Below are positions 1-8,964 of a DNA stretch of 64,000 nt, piece after piece. The DNA is taken from contig JAGTRE010000006.1 of the NCBI GenBank assembly GCA_018396415.1, positions 17,036 through 81,035 of the forward strand, read 5' to 3'. Within the stretch, counting starts at the first letter, position 1. Every line of letters begins with the position of its first letter. This stretch comes from Candidatus Bathyarchaeota archaeon. GTDB taxonomy: Archaea; Thermoproteota; Bathyarchaeia; RBG-16-48-13; JAGTRE01. Below the pieces are notes generated by a model. The model was given only the letters and a program-made list of their open reading frames with translations. It was not told where the DNA came from and did no database searches. A program made the translations under genes and the position numbers.

Positions 1-312
1 CGAGATTACAGCTGCAACGTCGTATTGCCCAGTAACCTCATACACCACTTCAACTCCGTTTATTGCTCGGATTTGTTCTGCTACCTGAGGTGTCGGTATG
101 GAAGGTGTTGTGGAAACTAGTGTTACCGCCTTTATGCCTTCTTTAGCGGCTACCTCAATTGAAAAGCGTTTTATAACCTCATTTTTCACGAGATTTTGTA
201 TTCGCTTTCTGACTGCTCCTTCAGATAACCTAACAGCTTTTGCGATTTTTATGTAGGGGGTTCTAGAATCCTTCTTGAGTATGCTTATTATTTTTTCATC
301 GATTTCGTCCAA
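1..312 (-). CDS. Lrp/AsnC-family transcriptional regulator (C-terminus outside window)
   Basis: The minus-strand frame is open to the window edge, so only the first 104 residues are visible. Residues 1-55 form an Lrp-type winged helix (starts MDEIDEKIISILKKDSR, recognition region LSEGAVRKRIQ); a ligand-binding RAM half begins near residue 64 (IKAVTLVS). The start is TTG at 312, chosen because AAGGTGA lies a few bases upstream and Lrp proteins start directly at this DEID motif. It is the last visible gene behind the LysW/arginine genes, the position occupied by LysM-like regulators of LysW pathways in Sulfolobus. It probably senses lysine or arginine and controls this operon; effector and target are inferred. 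Confidence 0.85.
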   Translation of the reverse strand, partial: MDEIDEKIISILKKDSRTPYIKIAKAVRLSEGAVRKRIQNLVKNEVIKRFSIEVAAKEGIKAVTLVSTTPSIPTPQVAEQIRAINGVEVVYEVTGQYDVAAVIS

Positions 313-384
313 GCGGTTTCACCTTGTGGTGCATCAATCATGGAGATTTCGCCTTATTACGAATTCTGGGTCAAAACTTAAAAA

Positions 385-1587
385 CTAGTTATGCTGAAGC
401 TTTATTCTTTCTTCTTCGGATATGATGTTTTTAAGCACATTAACAACTGTGTCAATTTGGGTTTTTTCGATAATTAGGGGTGGCAGAAATCTAAGCACGG
501 TTTTCCCTGCATAAAGTAGGATAACTCCTTGGTTAATAGCTTTTGATAATATGTCTTGAACGTCAAAACGGAGTTCCATGCCAAGCATTAATCCAAGACC
601 ACGCAGTTCCCTTATGATTTTGGATTGTTCCTGAAGTTGAGAAAGTTGTTTCTTAAAGTATTCTCCAATTACTGCAGCTCGCTCAACAAGTTTTTCTTCC
701 AGGATAACATCGATCGTGGCGCTGGCAGCAGCGCATGCAAGTGGATTGCCTCCAAACGTGCTTGTATGCTCACCCATCTTAAGAGAGGACATAATATCTG
801 CGGTAGCGAGGGTTGCACCCATCGGGATTCCTCCCGCAATCCCTTTGGCTACGCACATCACATCGGGCACAACACCCCAATGTTCAGAAGCCCACATCTT
901 CCCGGTTCTTCCTAAACCTGATTGTACTTCGTCGAAGATCAGTAAAATTTCTCGTTCATTGCATAATTTTCTCAAAGCTTCTAAGAAGCCGTTAGGGGGG
1001 ACGTGAATGCCACTTTCGCCTTGGATTGGTTCGATGAGAATCGCAGCTGTTTTTTCAGATATGGCTTCATCTACTTTCTCAATTTTTCCAAATGGGACAA
1101 ATTTAAAGCCTGGTACGAGCGGTTCAAAAGGTTCCCTATACTTTGGGTTCCAAGTTGCTGAGAGGGCGCCTAATGTTTTTCCATGATAGCTTCCGGTGAA
1201 TGCGATTATCTCATTTTTTCCAGTGTGTTTTCTGGCGAGTTTAATTGCACATTCTACAGCTTCGGCACCACTGTTGCAAAGGTAAATCTTTTCAAGTCCT
1301 CGGGGGCTGATTTTTACCAGCCTTTCAAGGAGTTCCACACGTGTTTTATTGTATAAGGAGCCGTGGCACGTAATTAGCTTCTCAACTTGGTTATGAATAG
1401 CCTCCACAACTCTGGGATGGCAATGACCAACTAATGAAACACCGTAACCACCCATACAGTCAATGTATCTCTTTCCATTAATGTCCCAAAGGATAGCACC
1501 GGACCCTTTTTCGATAACTAGGTTGAATTTTTGGTATACATGCGCCGTATGGGCGTCTTCAGTTTCAATGATGGTTTTTTCGTTCAA
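385..1587 (-). CDS. lysJ: [LysW]-aminoadipate/glutamate semialdehyde aminotransferase (LysJ/ArgD)
   Basis: PLP-dependent class III aminotransferase of 400 residues, normal for the family. It transaminates LysW-bound glutamate (or aminoadipate) semialdehyde to LysW-ornithine (or LysW-lysine), using glutamate as donor. The family motif NSGAEA sits near residue 105, the cofactor Asp in FDEVQSGLGRTG near 229, and the Schiff-base Lys in CVAKGIAGG at about 248. Its ATG overlaps the lysZ stop by four bases, so the two are translationally coupled. The neighbouring argG, argH and carAB make arginine the likely main product; a dual lysine role is known for this family and cannot be excluded. Confidence 0.92.
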   Translation of the reverse strand: MNEKTIIETEDAHTAHVYQKFNLVIEKGSGAILWDINGKRYIDCMGGYGVSLVGHCHPRVVEAIHNQVEKLITCHGSLYNKTRVELLERLVKISPRGLEKIYLCNSGAEAVECAIKLARKHTGKNEIIAFTGSYHGKTLGALSATWNPKYREPFEPLVPGFKFVPFGKIEKVDEAISEKTAAILIEPIQGESGIHVPPNGFLEALRKLCNEREILLIFDEVQSGLGRTGKMWASEHWGVVPDVMCVAKGIAGGIPMGATLATADIMSSLKMGEHTSTFGGNPLACAAASATIDVILEEKLVERAAVIGEYFKKQLSQLQEQSKIIRELRGLGLMLGMELRFDVQDILSKAINQGVILLYAGKTVLRFLPPLIIEKTQIDTVVNVLKNIISEEERIKLQHN

Positions 1588-2390
1588 GGGTAGATCACTG
1601 TGCCTGTGGAATGTGATAGAGCAGAGGAGATCGGATTCTTCTCCATTCCTGAAGCGATTATGGCTTCTTTAACTCCCATGTTAAGGGCTTCAATTGCGGC
1701 GTAAACTTTCTTTTTCATTCCATGGCCTATTTTTGGAAGGCCAATTCTGGCTTCTTGTGCATTTATTTTAGATATTATCTTGTTGTTAATGTAAATTCCC
1801 GGGACATCGGTGAGGAAAATTAAGTGATCGACTTTTAAAGAGCCGGCAATATAAGCAGCGGCTCGGTCGCTGTCGACGTTTAACGCTTCAAACTCTTCGC
1901 TTATGGCAACCGGAGCAATAACTGGGAGGTATCCATGTTGGAGTATAAATTCAAGTATTTTTGTATCAACTAGGTTAATCTTGCCAGTGTATCCGCCGTC
2001 TATGATTCTTTTACGTCCCTCCTCGGTTACAATAACTAGCTTTTTCTTCCTCTCAGCTTTCAGAAGCGCCCCGTCAACGCCTGAAATGCCGATTGCGGGG
2101 ATTCCATGGCCTAACAGTGTTATGACAATTTCTTTATTAATTTTCCCTGCCATTACCATCGTGAAGATTTCGGCGGTTTCTTTATCCGTGTATCGACTTC
2201 TCATCCCGTCAGGTGAGACTATAAACTGTTGGGTTTTCCCCATTTTCTCTGCGATTTGGGTAACTTCAATTGCTCCGCCGTGGACTAGAACTACCTTATG
2301 GTGTTCGTGAGCGCTTTTTAAATCGTCTAGGAAATCCGCTGAAACTCCGGTTTTGATTGTGCTTCCTCCAATCTTAACAACTAGGGTCAT
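1584..2390 (-). CDS. lysZ: [LysW]-glutamate/aminoadipate kinase (LysZ/ArgB type)
   Basis: Amino-acid kinase family protein of 268 residues that phosphorylates the side-chain carboxylate of LysW-bound glutamate or aminoadipate with ATP. The N-terminal nucleotide motif VVKIGGSTIK (residues 4-13), a second glycine motif VLVHGGAIEV near 35, and the C-terminal GYTGKINLVD and SDRAAAY regions fit ArgB/LysZ kinases. It lies between lysY (six-base gap) and lysJ (four-base overlap) in pathway order, which supports the LysW branch over N-acetylglutamate kinase. No N-terminal extension for arginine feedback is visible. Confidence 0.92.
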   Translation of the reverse strand: MTLVVKIGGSTIKTGVSADFLDDLKSAHEHHKVVLVHGGAIEVTQIAEKMGKTQQFIVSPDGMRSRYTDKETAEIFTMVMAGKINKEIVITLLGHGIPAIGISGVDGALLKAERKKKLVIVTEEGRKRIIDGGYTGKINLVDTKILEFILQHGYLPVIAPVAISEEFEALNVDSDRAAAYIAGSLKVDHLIFLTDVPGIYINNKIISKINAQEARIGLPKIGHGMKKKVYAAIEALNMGVKEAIIASGMEKNPISSALSHSTGTVIYP

Positions 2391-2396
2391 TCTTGA

Positions 2397-3449
2397 TCAC
2401 ATCGGGTGGTATCCAGGGTGTTCTAAGCCTGTTTTTTCTTCGATTCCAAGTATTAGATTGAGATCTTGAATAGCTGTTCCAGCTGTTCCCTTAATGAGAT
2501 TGTCGATTGCTGAGAATAGAACTAGTCGATTTGAATGTTCGTCCAGCTCAAATCCTATGTCGCAGAAGTTTGAGCCAACGACAACTTTTGGATCAGGAAG
2601 CTTGTAGATTCCTTTACGATCTTTTACCAAGCGGATAAATGGCTCGTTTTGGTAAAAGCCTCTATAGATTTTCCAGATATCTGTGACAGAAAGTTGTTTT
2701 GTTAAGAAGACATGGGCTGTTGATAAAATTCCTCTTACAATATTAACTCCGTGCGGAGATAATGAAACAGTTACTTTATCGCCTATAAGTCTACTTAGTT
2801 CTTGCTCGATTTCTGCAGTGTGTCTGTGGCCAACCGGCTTGTAGGGACGAATAACTCCAAATCGCTCTGCATGATGGGTTGCCGCGCTAGGTTTTCCCCC
2901 GGCTCCTGAAGAACCAATTTTCGCGTCGACTATTATTCTATCCTTCTCAATTACACCCGCTTTCACGATTGGGGCTAACTCTAAAATGGCGCTAGCTGCA
3001 ATACATCCTGGGCAAGCAATTAATTTGGCGTTTCGTATTTCTTCGCGGTGAAGCTCTGGAAGCCCGTACACTGCGTCCTTCAATAATTTAGGGCTAGGAT
3101 GCTCCCAACCATACCACCGTGGATAGTCCGCGGGATCTTTAAGCCTGAAATCAGCGCTTAAATCAATTATTTTTAGTCCAGCCTCCAAAAGTTGGGGGAT
3201 GAGCTTTGCCGATGTTCCATGGGGGGTTGCTGTGAAGGCGAGATCGCAGTTTTCAATAATTGTTTGAGTATTTAATGGGACAAATTTTAGGTCTGTTATT
3301 CCCCTTAAGTTCGGGTGAACTCGGAAGACATAATCTCCTGCGTGCTCTCGGGAGACGGCGCATGTTACTTCAACTTTTGGATGAAAAATTAGTAAACGCA
3401 ATAATTCTCCGCCGCTGTATCCAGATGCGCCAATAATTCCAACTCTCAT
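2397..3449 (-). CDS. lysY: [LysW]-glutamyl/aminoadipyl phosphate reductase (LysY/ArgC type)
   Basis: NADPH-dependent acyl-phosphate reductase, 350 residues. The Rossmann motif GIIGASGYSGGELLRLL is at residues 4-20, and the catalytic Cys of the semialdehyde dehydrogenase fold is in ACPGCIAAS (about residue 149). The downstream HRHTAEIEQEL segment holds the usual His. It reduces the LysZ product to the LysW-bound semialdehyde. It overlaps lysX by four bases upstream and is followed by lysZ after six bases, so it is inside one transcript. Confidence 0.92.
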   Translation of the reverse strand: MRVGIIGASGYSGGELLRLLIFHPKVEVTCAVSREHAGDYVFRVHPNLRGITDLKFVPLNTQTIIENCDLAFTATPHGTSAKLIPQLLEAGLKIIDLSADFRLKDPADYPRWYGWEHPSPKLLKDAVYGLPELHREEIRNAKLIACPGCIAASAILELAPIVKAGVIEKDRIIVDAKIGSSGAGGKPSAATHHAERFGVIRPYKPVGHRHTAEIEQELSRLIGDKVTVSLSPHGVNIVRGILSTAHVFLTKQLSVTDIWKIYRGFYQNEPFIRLVKDRKGIYKLPDPKVVVGSNFCDIGFELDEHSNRLVLFSAIDNLIKGTAGTAIQDLNLILGIEEKTGLEHPGYHPM

Positions 3450-4300
3450 TTACTTTTCACCCACGATAAGGCGTAACTAAGAATTTTATCTGCAATATCT
3501 ATACTTGTTGCTGTTTCAGCTCCTCTGAACTCTGGGGTATGATTGACTTCATGTACAAGTAGGCCTTCTGGGCTTTCCATTAAGTCGATCCCGAGTACTC
3601 CCTCTCCGACAACTTTAATCACTTTAAAGCAGATTTCCTCGAGTTCCTTAGTGATCTGGCATCTCTCGGCTCTGCCCCCTCTCGCCACGTTTGTTCGCCA
3701 ATCATTGGATGGGGCGTACCGATAGATCCCAGCTACAATTTCATCTCCAACTAGAATAACTCGTATGTCTCGCGGCGGTCTCTTAACCATTTCCTGAATA
3801 TAATAAACCTGGTATATAGGGAACATATACTCCCTTTCTTCGAGAATTGCTCGGGCGGTTTCAGCATCCTTTAGCGGAGCGACCATTCTCCCCCAGCTGC
3901 CAATGACCGGTTTCAAAATCGCGGGGTAGCCAATTTCATTTAGAGTTTGTAAGGCTGTTTCAGGGGTGAATGCAACCATAGTCTTCGGAGTTGGGATCCC
4001 AGCCTTAGATAAGAGTAGAGTGGTTAGAAGTTTGTTCCCGCATGTCTTTGTAATCTCGAATGAGTTTATTACCTTAACTCCCTTGCTCTCGAGCGCAGCT
4101 GTAAGATGTAGGCTTCTAAAGTAACTAACGCATCGTTGAAGGACTACTTCGTCGAATCCTAGTTTATCGTTTGGATCCGTCAAGTCGATATTAACCTCTT
4201 TGGCATCTACCGTGTGGAATTGAAGTTCTCTCTGTTTTGCTGCATCTATCAGCCGCTTCTCTTCGTACCTGACTTGATCGTAAAGCATCCCCAGCGTCAT
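3446..4300 (-). CDS. lysX: LysW ligase (LysX/ArgX type, ATP-grasp)
   Basis: ATP-grasp ligase of 284 residues (RimK/LysX family) that attaches the alpha-amino group of glutamate or 2-aminoadipate to the C-terminal glutamate of LysW. Visible features are the nucleotide-binding segment GYPAILKPVIGSWGRMV around residues 123-139, the Arg-rich RPPRDIRVILVGDE near 174, and the Mg-binding end VHEVNHTPEFRGAE near 249. It starts ten bases after the lysW stop and ends in a four-base overlap with lysY. Substrate choice separates LysX from ArgX; I cannot decide it from the sequence, but argG, argH and carAB in the same operon favour glutamate, hence arginine. Confidence 0.9.
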   Translation of the reverse strand: MTLGMLYDQVRYEEKRLIDAAKQRELQFHTVDAKEVNIDLTDPNDKLGFDEVVLQRCVSYFRSLHLTAALESKGVKVINSFEITKTCGNKLLTTLLLSKAGIPTPKTMVAFTPETALQTLNEIGYPAILKPVIGSWGRMVAPLKDAETARAILEEREYMFPIYQVYYIQEMVKRPPRDIRVILVGDEIVAGIYRYAPSNDWRTNVARGGRAERCQITKELEEICFKVIKVVGEGVLGIDLMESPEGLLVHEVNHTPEFRGAETATSIDIADKILSYALSWVKSK

Positions 4301-4309
4301 AGTGAATAA

Positions 4310-4483
4310 CTACTCTCCCCAATCTTCGCCTTCAACTTCAGCTTCTTTGAGTTCTACCTTCTCACCCTCAATCTTATGTACTTCAAAATCAAGCCCACAG
4401 CCTGGGCAGCTTACAATTTCGCCGAGAATTACATCGTTAGGAATATCAAACTCTACGTCGCAGGTTGGACATTTAACTTTCGT
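4310..4483 (-). CDS. lysW: LysW/ArgW amino-group carrier protein
   Basis: A 57-residue acidic carrier protein. Two zinc-binding pairs are present, CPTC (residues 5-8) and CPGC (26-29), and the C-terminus is the diagnostic EDWGE whose last Glu gamma-carboxylate accepts the pathway intermediate. It lies exactly between carB and lysX. No ATG, GTG or TTG exists in this frame between the in-frame TGA just upstream and the first Cys. The nearest start matching other LysW proteins is ACG at 4483, four bases after a strong GGAGGGGGTGA. The ATG at 4500 is in another frame. Either a rare start codon is used or a base is wrong here. Confidence 0.88.
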   Translation of the reverse strand, partial: TKVKCPTCDVEFDIPNDVILGEIVSCPGCGLDFEVHKIEGEKVELKEAEVEGEDWGE

Positions 4484-4501
4484 TGTTTCACCCCCTCCAT
4501 G

Positions 4502-7500
4502 TCACACTTCTTTTGCCCACGGAGAGTGGGCTAGGAATTCATTTAGTGACTGTACACGAATTGCCGTTGAGAAACCATTCTGCTCTAATGCATTTACTAG
4601 TGCTTCCGCTGTTTCAATACGGGTTATTACAGGCACATTGAATTCAGATGCGGTTCTTCTAATAATGTATTCATCATCGATGGTTTCTCTCTTTGAGGCA
4701 GTCGGCGTATTAATGACGAGCCCAATTCTGCCTTTGGCAAGGTAATCGAGAATATTGCCTCTTCCCTCTCGGATCTTTCTTAAGACTTTGACACCTCTAA
4801 TTCCTGCAAAAGTCAGTGTTTTCGCAGTGCCTTCAGTTGCGAAAATTGAGTATCCCATTTGATGGAGTTTTTCAGCGATTTTAATGCAGTTTTTATGGTC
4901 TTCGTCCCGAGCGGTGATGAGGACTGGCTTTTCCGGGGTAGGTATAGTTAATCCAGCTGCCATTAATGCTTTGATAAACGCGCCAGCAAAGTCGTAATCA
5001 ATACAAGCAACTTCCCCCGTTGAGGTCATTTCAACCCCGAGTATAGGGTCAACCCCACGTAATCTCATGAATGAAAAAGTGGGGGCCTTAATCGCAACAT
5101 GTAACATTGGCGGCTTTTTAAGTACGTTCAACTCTCTTAGGGTTCTACCGAGCATGACCTTCGCTCCAATTCGAATTAGGGGAATTCCAGTAGCTTTGCT
5201 GGTATATGGCATGCTCCGGCTTGCTCGGAGATTCAACTCAATTATGTAAACCTCTCCGTCTTTAACCAAAAATTGAATGTTGAATGGTCCTTTGATGTTC
5301 AATGCGCGGGTAATTCGCTCCGCATAATCTTGCATGGTCAAAATTGTGTCTTTACTCAGCGTCTGCGGAGGTATGACCATTGTCGCATCTCCACTATGGG
5401 TGCCAGCGAGTTCTATATGCTCGATGATAGCCCCAACTAGAACGTCCTGTCCATCCCCAACTGCGTCTAATTCGACCTCTTTTGCATTTTCGAAGAATTT
5501 GCTGATAACCACTGGGTGCTCGGGAGAGACTTGGGTTGCGATTTTGATATAATTAATTAATTCTTCCTGATCGCGTGCCACCCGCATGGCTGCACCAGAT
5601 AAGACGTATGAGGGGCGGACTATGACTGGATATCCAATCTTGTTAGCAAACTTTTTTGCATCCTCGAGGGAGGTGACACTACTCCAAACAGGTTGCTTTA
5701 TGCCTAGTCCGTCAAGTAATTGACTGAACTTCGAGCGGTCTTCTGCGCGGTCTATGCTCTTCGCGCTGGTGCCGAGCAACTTCACTCCACATTTAGCCAA
5801 CGGTAGGGCGAGATTATTTGGAGTCTGTCCCCCTACGCTGACGACAACACCGAGTGGTTTTTCCTTGTCAACTATGTCCAAAACCCGTTCTAATGTTAAT
5901 TCTTCAAAATAGAGCTTGTCTGACATATCGTAGTCTGTGGAAACGGTTTCAGGGTTATTATTAATGACTATGACTTCGTCTATTCCTTCTTCCTTCATAG
6001 CCCATGCGGTATTCATAGTACAGTAGTCAAATTCAACGCTGCTTCCGATTCTAATGCATCCCGCGCCTAGAACAACTGCTTTTCTCCTACCTTTTGTAAA
6101 GTCAACGTCATCTTCAACGTCACCGTAGGTGAGATAGCAATAGTTAGTTTTTGCAGCCCACTCCGCAGCCATTGTGTCAACGATTTTAAAAGCTGGGGTA
6201 ATTTGATTTCTTTTCCGAAACTCCCGTATTGTTAACTCATCTGTATTAAGGTACTTGGCAATTTGCTTATCTGAGAAGCCGAGTTTTTTAGCTTCATAGA
6301 TATATTTAACTAAAATTTCTTTACCGGTATTAAAAGAAAGGGTTTTAAGAATCTTTTCCATTTCAACAATATTTCTAATTTTATAAAGGTACCATCTATC
6401 GATTCCAGTAAGCTTGTAAATTTCATCTATTGACATTCCCATCTTAATGGCTTTGGGAATTTTGAACCATCGTTCATCTGTGGGGTGCGCTAACTCGTCT
6501 TTGAGTTGTTCCAATGGTTCTGGGTCATCGTCGCCAGGATTGCCGACAAGTCCGATTTTTCCAATATCCAACTCGCGAATAGCTTTTTGTAAAGCTTCTT
6601 CAAAGGATCTTGCAATGGACATGACTTCCCCAACTGACTTCATCATTGGACCAATATGCCTGTCAACCATGCCGTGAAACTTTGAAAAGTCCCATCGAGG
6701 AATCTTTACAACAATATAATCGAGTGCCGGCTCAAAACAAGCAGTAGTCACTCCGGTAACTTTATTCAGTAACTCAGGCAGGGAGTATCCTATAGCTAGT
6801 TTCGCAGCCATGTAGGCAAGTGGATATCCAGTTGCTTTAGATGCTAATGCGCTTGAGCGTGACATTCGTGGATTAACTTCGATGGCTACATACTGCTCAT
6901 TGTTTGGATTCAAACCCAGTTGTACATTGCACTCCCCGACCATTTCGACGGTACGTATTATACGTATGGATGCGTCTCGGAGAATTTGATATTCCCGGTT
7001 AGTTAGTGTCTGTGTTGGGGAGACTACAATTTTGTCGCCGGTGTGTATTCCTAAGGGGTCGGCGTTCTCCAATGCTGCGACGGTAATAGTATTGTCGTAG
7101 GCATCACGCATAACTTCATATTCTATCTCCTTCCAGTGCTCAAGGTATTTTTCAACTAAAACTTGATGAGTTATTGTAAATGGGAAAGCTCGCTCCACTA
7201 TGGTTTTTAACTGTTCCGGGTTGTAGGCTACTCCGGACCCTCCTCCGCCAAGCATATATGCCGTCCGTACAATAACCGGGTATCCAATATCTTCGGCAAT
7301 GCGTAAAGCTTCATCGGTTGTATATGCGGCGTTGCTTGGCGGTACTGGTACCCTAGCTTGCTCCATGGCGTTCTTAAACTTTAATCGATCCTCCGTGAGT
7401 TCGATTGCGCGAATCGAACTCCCAAGGACTCTTACTCCTTCGCGCTCGAAAACCTTCATTCGGGCCAACTGCCAGCCGACATTAATGGCAATCTGCCCAC

Positions 7501-7771
7501 CAAAGCCAAGCATAACCCCATCAGGTTTCTCTTTTTGAATGATTTGTGCGACTACAGTAGGCGTAATTGGTTCAAGGTATACTTTGTCCGCCATCTTTAA
7601 GCTAGTCTGAATGGTCGCCACGTTAGGATTAACAAGAACCGTTTTTATGCCCTCTTCTTTCATTGCCTTCAGCGCCTGTGACCCGCTGTAGTCAAACTCG
7701 GCTGCCTGAGCAATGACTATTCCTCCGCTTCCAATAATCAGAACTTTCCTGATGTCCTCCCGCTTTGGCAT
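4502..7771 (-). CDS. carB: Carbamoyl-phosphate synthase large subunit
   Basis: Full-length (1089 residues) large subunit that makes carbamoyl phosphate from ammonia, bicarbonate and two ATP for arginine and pyrimidine synthesis. Two homologous ATP-grasp halves are visible: the first begins KVLIIGSGGIVIAQAAEFDY (residue 9), the second KAVVLGAGCIRIGSSVEFDY (near 568), each with a later EVNPRMSRSS or ELNLRASRSM metal-binding motif. Residues from about 940 form the methylglyoxal-synthase-like allosteric domain (KPVLITARDEDHKN). It follows carA by two bases and precedes lysW. Co-transcription with LysW genes links carbamoyl phosphate supply to ornithine supply; ornithine carbamoyltransferase is not in the window. 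Confidence 0.97.
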   Translation of the reverse strand: MPKREDIRKVLIIGSGGIVIAQAAEFDYSGSQALKAMKEEGIKTVLVNPNVATIQTSLKMADKVYLEPITPTVVAQIIQKEKPDGVMLGFGGQIAINVGWQLARMKVFEREGVRVLGSSIRAIELTEDRLKFKNAMEQARVPVPPSNAAYTTDEALRIAEDIGYPVIVRTAYMLGGGGSGVAYNPEQLKTIVERAFPFTITHQVLVEKYLEHWKEIEYEVMRDAYDNTITVAALENADPLGIHTGDKIVVSPTQTLTNREYQILRDASIRIIRTVEMVGECNVQLGLNPNNEQYVAIEVNPRMSRSSALASKATGYPLAYMAAKLAIGYSLPELLNKVTGVTTACFEPALDYIVVKIPRWDFSKFHGMVDRHIGPMMKSVGEVMSIARSFEEALQKAIRELDIGKIGLVGNPGDDDPEPLEQLKDELAHPTDERWFKIPKAIKMGMSIDEIYKLTGIDRWYLYKIRNIVEMEKILKTLSFNTGKEILVKYIYEAKKLGFSDKQIAKYLNTDELTIREFRKRNQITPAFKIVDTMAAEWAAKTNYCYLTYGDVEDDVDFTKGRRKAVVLGAGCIRIGSSVEFDYCTMNTAWAMKEEGIDEVIVINNNPETVSTDYDMSDKLYFEELTLERVLDIVDKEKPLGVVVSVGGQTPNNLALPLAKCGVKLLGTSAKSIDRAEDRSKFSQLLDGLGIKQPVWSSVTSLEDAKKFANKIGYPVIVRPSYVLSGAAMRVARDQEELINYIKIATQVSPEHPVVISKFFENAKEVELDAVGDGQDVLVGAIIEHIELAGTHSGDATMVIPPQTLSKDTILTMQDYAERITRALNIKGPFNIQFLVKDGEVYIIELNLRASRSMPYTSKATGIPLIRIGAKVMLGRTLRELNVLKKPPMLHVAIKAPTFSFMRLRGVDPILGVEMTSTGEVACIDYDFAGAFIKALMAAGLTIPTPEKPVLITARDEDHKNCIKIAEKLHQMGYSIFATEGTAKTLTFAGIRGVKVLRKIREGRGNILDYLAKGRIGLVINTPTASKRETIDDEYIIRRTASEFNVPVITRIETAEALVNALEQNGFSTAIRVQSLNEFLAHSPWAKEV

Positions 7772-7773
7772 TT

Positions 7774-8964
7774 TCAGTCATCCGCATATAGTCTAACATT
7801 TTTAAGGAAGGCGTCGAAGAGGTGATTGGTATCGTTTGGGCCTGGTGCAGCTTCTGGGTGCCATTGAACAGCGAAAATTGGTTTCTTCTCATGGGCCAAA
7901 CCCTCTACAGTTTTATCGTTTGCATTGATGTGCGTAACCCTTAACCCAGTTCCCTTAAGTTGCTCCGCGTTCACCGCGTAACCATGGTTCTGGCTAGTGA
8001 TGTAACAACGACCTGTGTTTAATTCAATGCAAGGGTGATTCTGGCCTCTATGCCCAAATTTCAGCTTATAGGTGTCTCCACCAAACGCTAAGGCTAAAAT
8101 TTGATTTCCAAGACAAATTCCCATTATTGGAATATTCGTTTCTATTAACTGTTTAACGGTTTTAATCAAATAAGGCACCATCTTTGGGTCGCCCGGCCCG
8201 TTAGAAAGCAGAATTCCATCAGGTGACATGTCTAAGATTTTCTCAGCCGACATGTATGGCGGGACAATGGTGACATTCACTTTCCTATTTAACAGGCTTC
8301 TAACAATGCTCTTCTTAACTCCACAATCTATCAAGACCACATGATGTTTTCCATTCACATCTAGTTGCTGAATCTTCTTCGTCGCTACTTCAGCTACTAA
8401 GTCAGTCTTATTCGGATCTGGGATATGCTTTACTTCCTCTAAAAGTGCGGGTATATCGGGGTCGTCTCCATGTTCATAGACACAAAGGATTCCGAGGATC
8501 ACTCCATGAACTCTGATTTTCTTTGTAAGCATTCGAGTGTCTACTCGTTCAATTCCTGGAACTCCAGAAGCCTCAAGCCATTCGTCAAGGGTCCTTTTTG
8601 ACGCCCAATGGCTTGGTTCCCGACAAAGTTCATGTATAACATAACCTTCAATTTTCGGACCATCCGATTCAAAATGCTCTTCGCAAACTCCATAGTTGCC
8701 AATTAAAGGATAGGTTTGCACTAGGATTTGTCCGTTATAAGAGGGATCTGTGATCGCTTCTGGATAGCCTACCATTCCTGTGTTAAAGACAACTTCCCCG
8801 TAAACTTTCTTTTGTGCTCCGAAGCCAATTCCGTGGACAACTATTCCATCAGCTAAGATGAGGGTGGCTAACTTACTTGCTTCTTTAAAGCCGTGAGTTT
8901 CCTTTATCAGCGAACCCTTCGCAACTTCAGTTAGTATGTTGCATTTAAGGTTTTTGTAAGGCAT
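7774..8964 (-). CDS. carA: Carbamoyl-phosphate synthase small (glutaminase) subunit
   Basis: Glutaminase subunit that feeds ammonia to CarB. The N-terminal CPSase domain starts at ATLILADG, and the class I glutamine amidotransferase domain has the nucleophile Cys in GICLGNQILALAFGG and the catalytic His/Glu in QWHPEAAPGPNDT. I place the start at ATG 8964 (MPYKNLK), overlapping the argH end by 20 bases, because no ATG/GTG/TTG follows before the conserved domain and GAGGG lies upstream; a GTG at 8991 would add nine residues. The resulting leader of about 30 residues before the conserved domain is longer than usual. Confidence 0.95.
   Translation of the reverse strand: MPYKNLKCNILTEVAKGSLIKETHGFKEASKLATLILADGIVVHGIGFGAQKKVYGEVVFNTGMVGYPEAITDPSYNGQILVQTYPLIGNYGVCEEHFESDGPKIEGYVIHELCREPSHWASKRTLDEWLEASGVPGIERVDTRMLTKKIRVHGVILGILCVYEHGDDPDIPALLEEVKHIPDPNKTDLVAEVATKKIQQLDVNGKHHVVLIDCGVKKSIVRSLLNRKVNVTIVPPYMSAEKILDMSPDGILLSNGPGDPKMVPYLIKTVKQLIETNIPIMGICLGNQILALAFGGDTYKLKFGHRGQNHPCIELNTGRCYITSQNHGYAVNAEQLKGTGLRVTHINANDKTVEGLAHEKKPIFAVQWHPEAAPGPNDTNHLFDAFLKNVRLYADD

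Noticed and set aside
716..1006. Plus-strand open frames opposite the lysJ gene
   Set aside because: Shadow frames of a well-supported aminotransferase; no start context or domain.
4302..4745. Plus-strand open frame of 147 codons opposite lysW and the carB end
   Set aside because: It is antisense to lysW and carB, is rich in Ser/Pro/Thr as expected from a shadow frame, and has no ribosome site.
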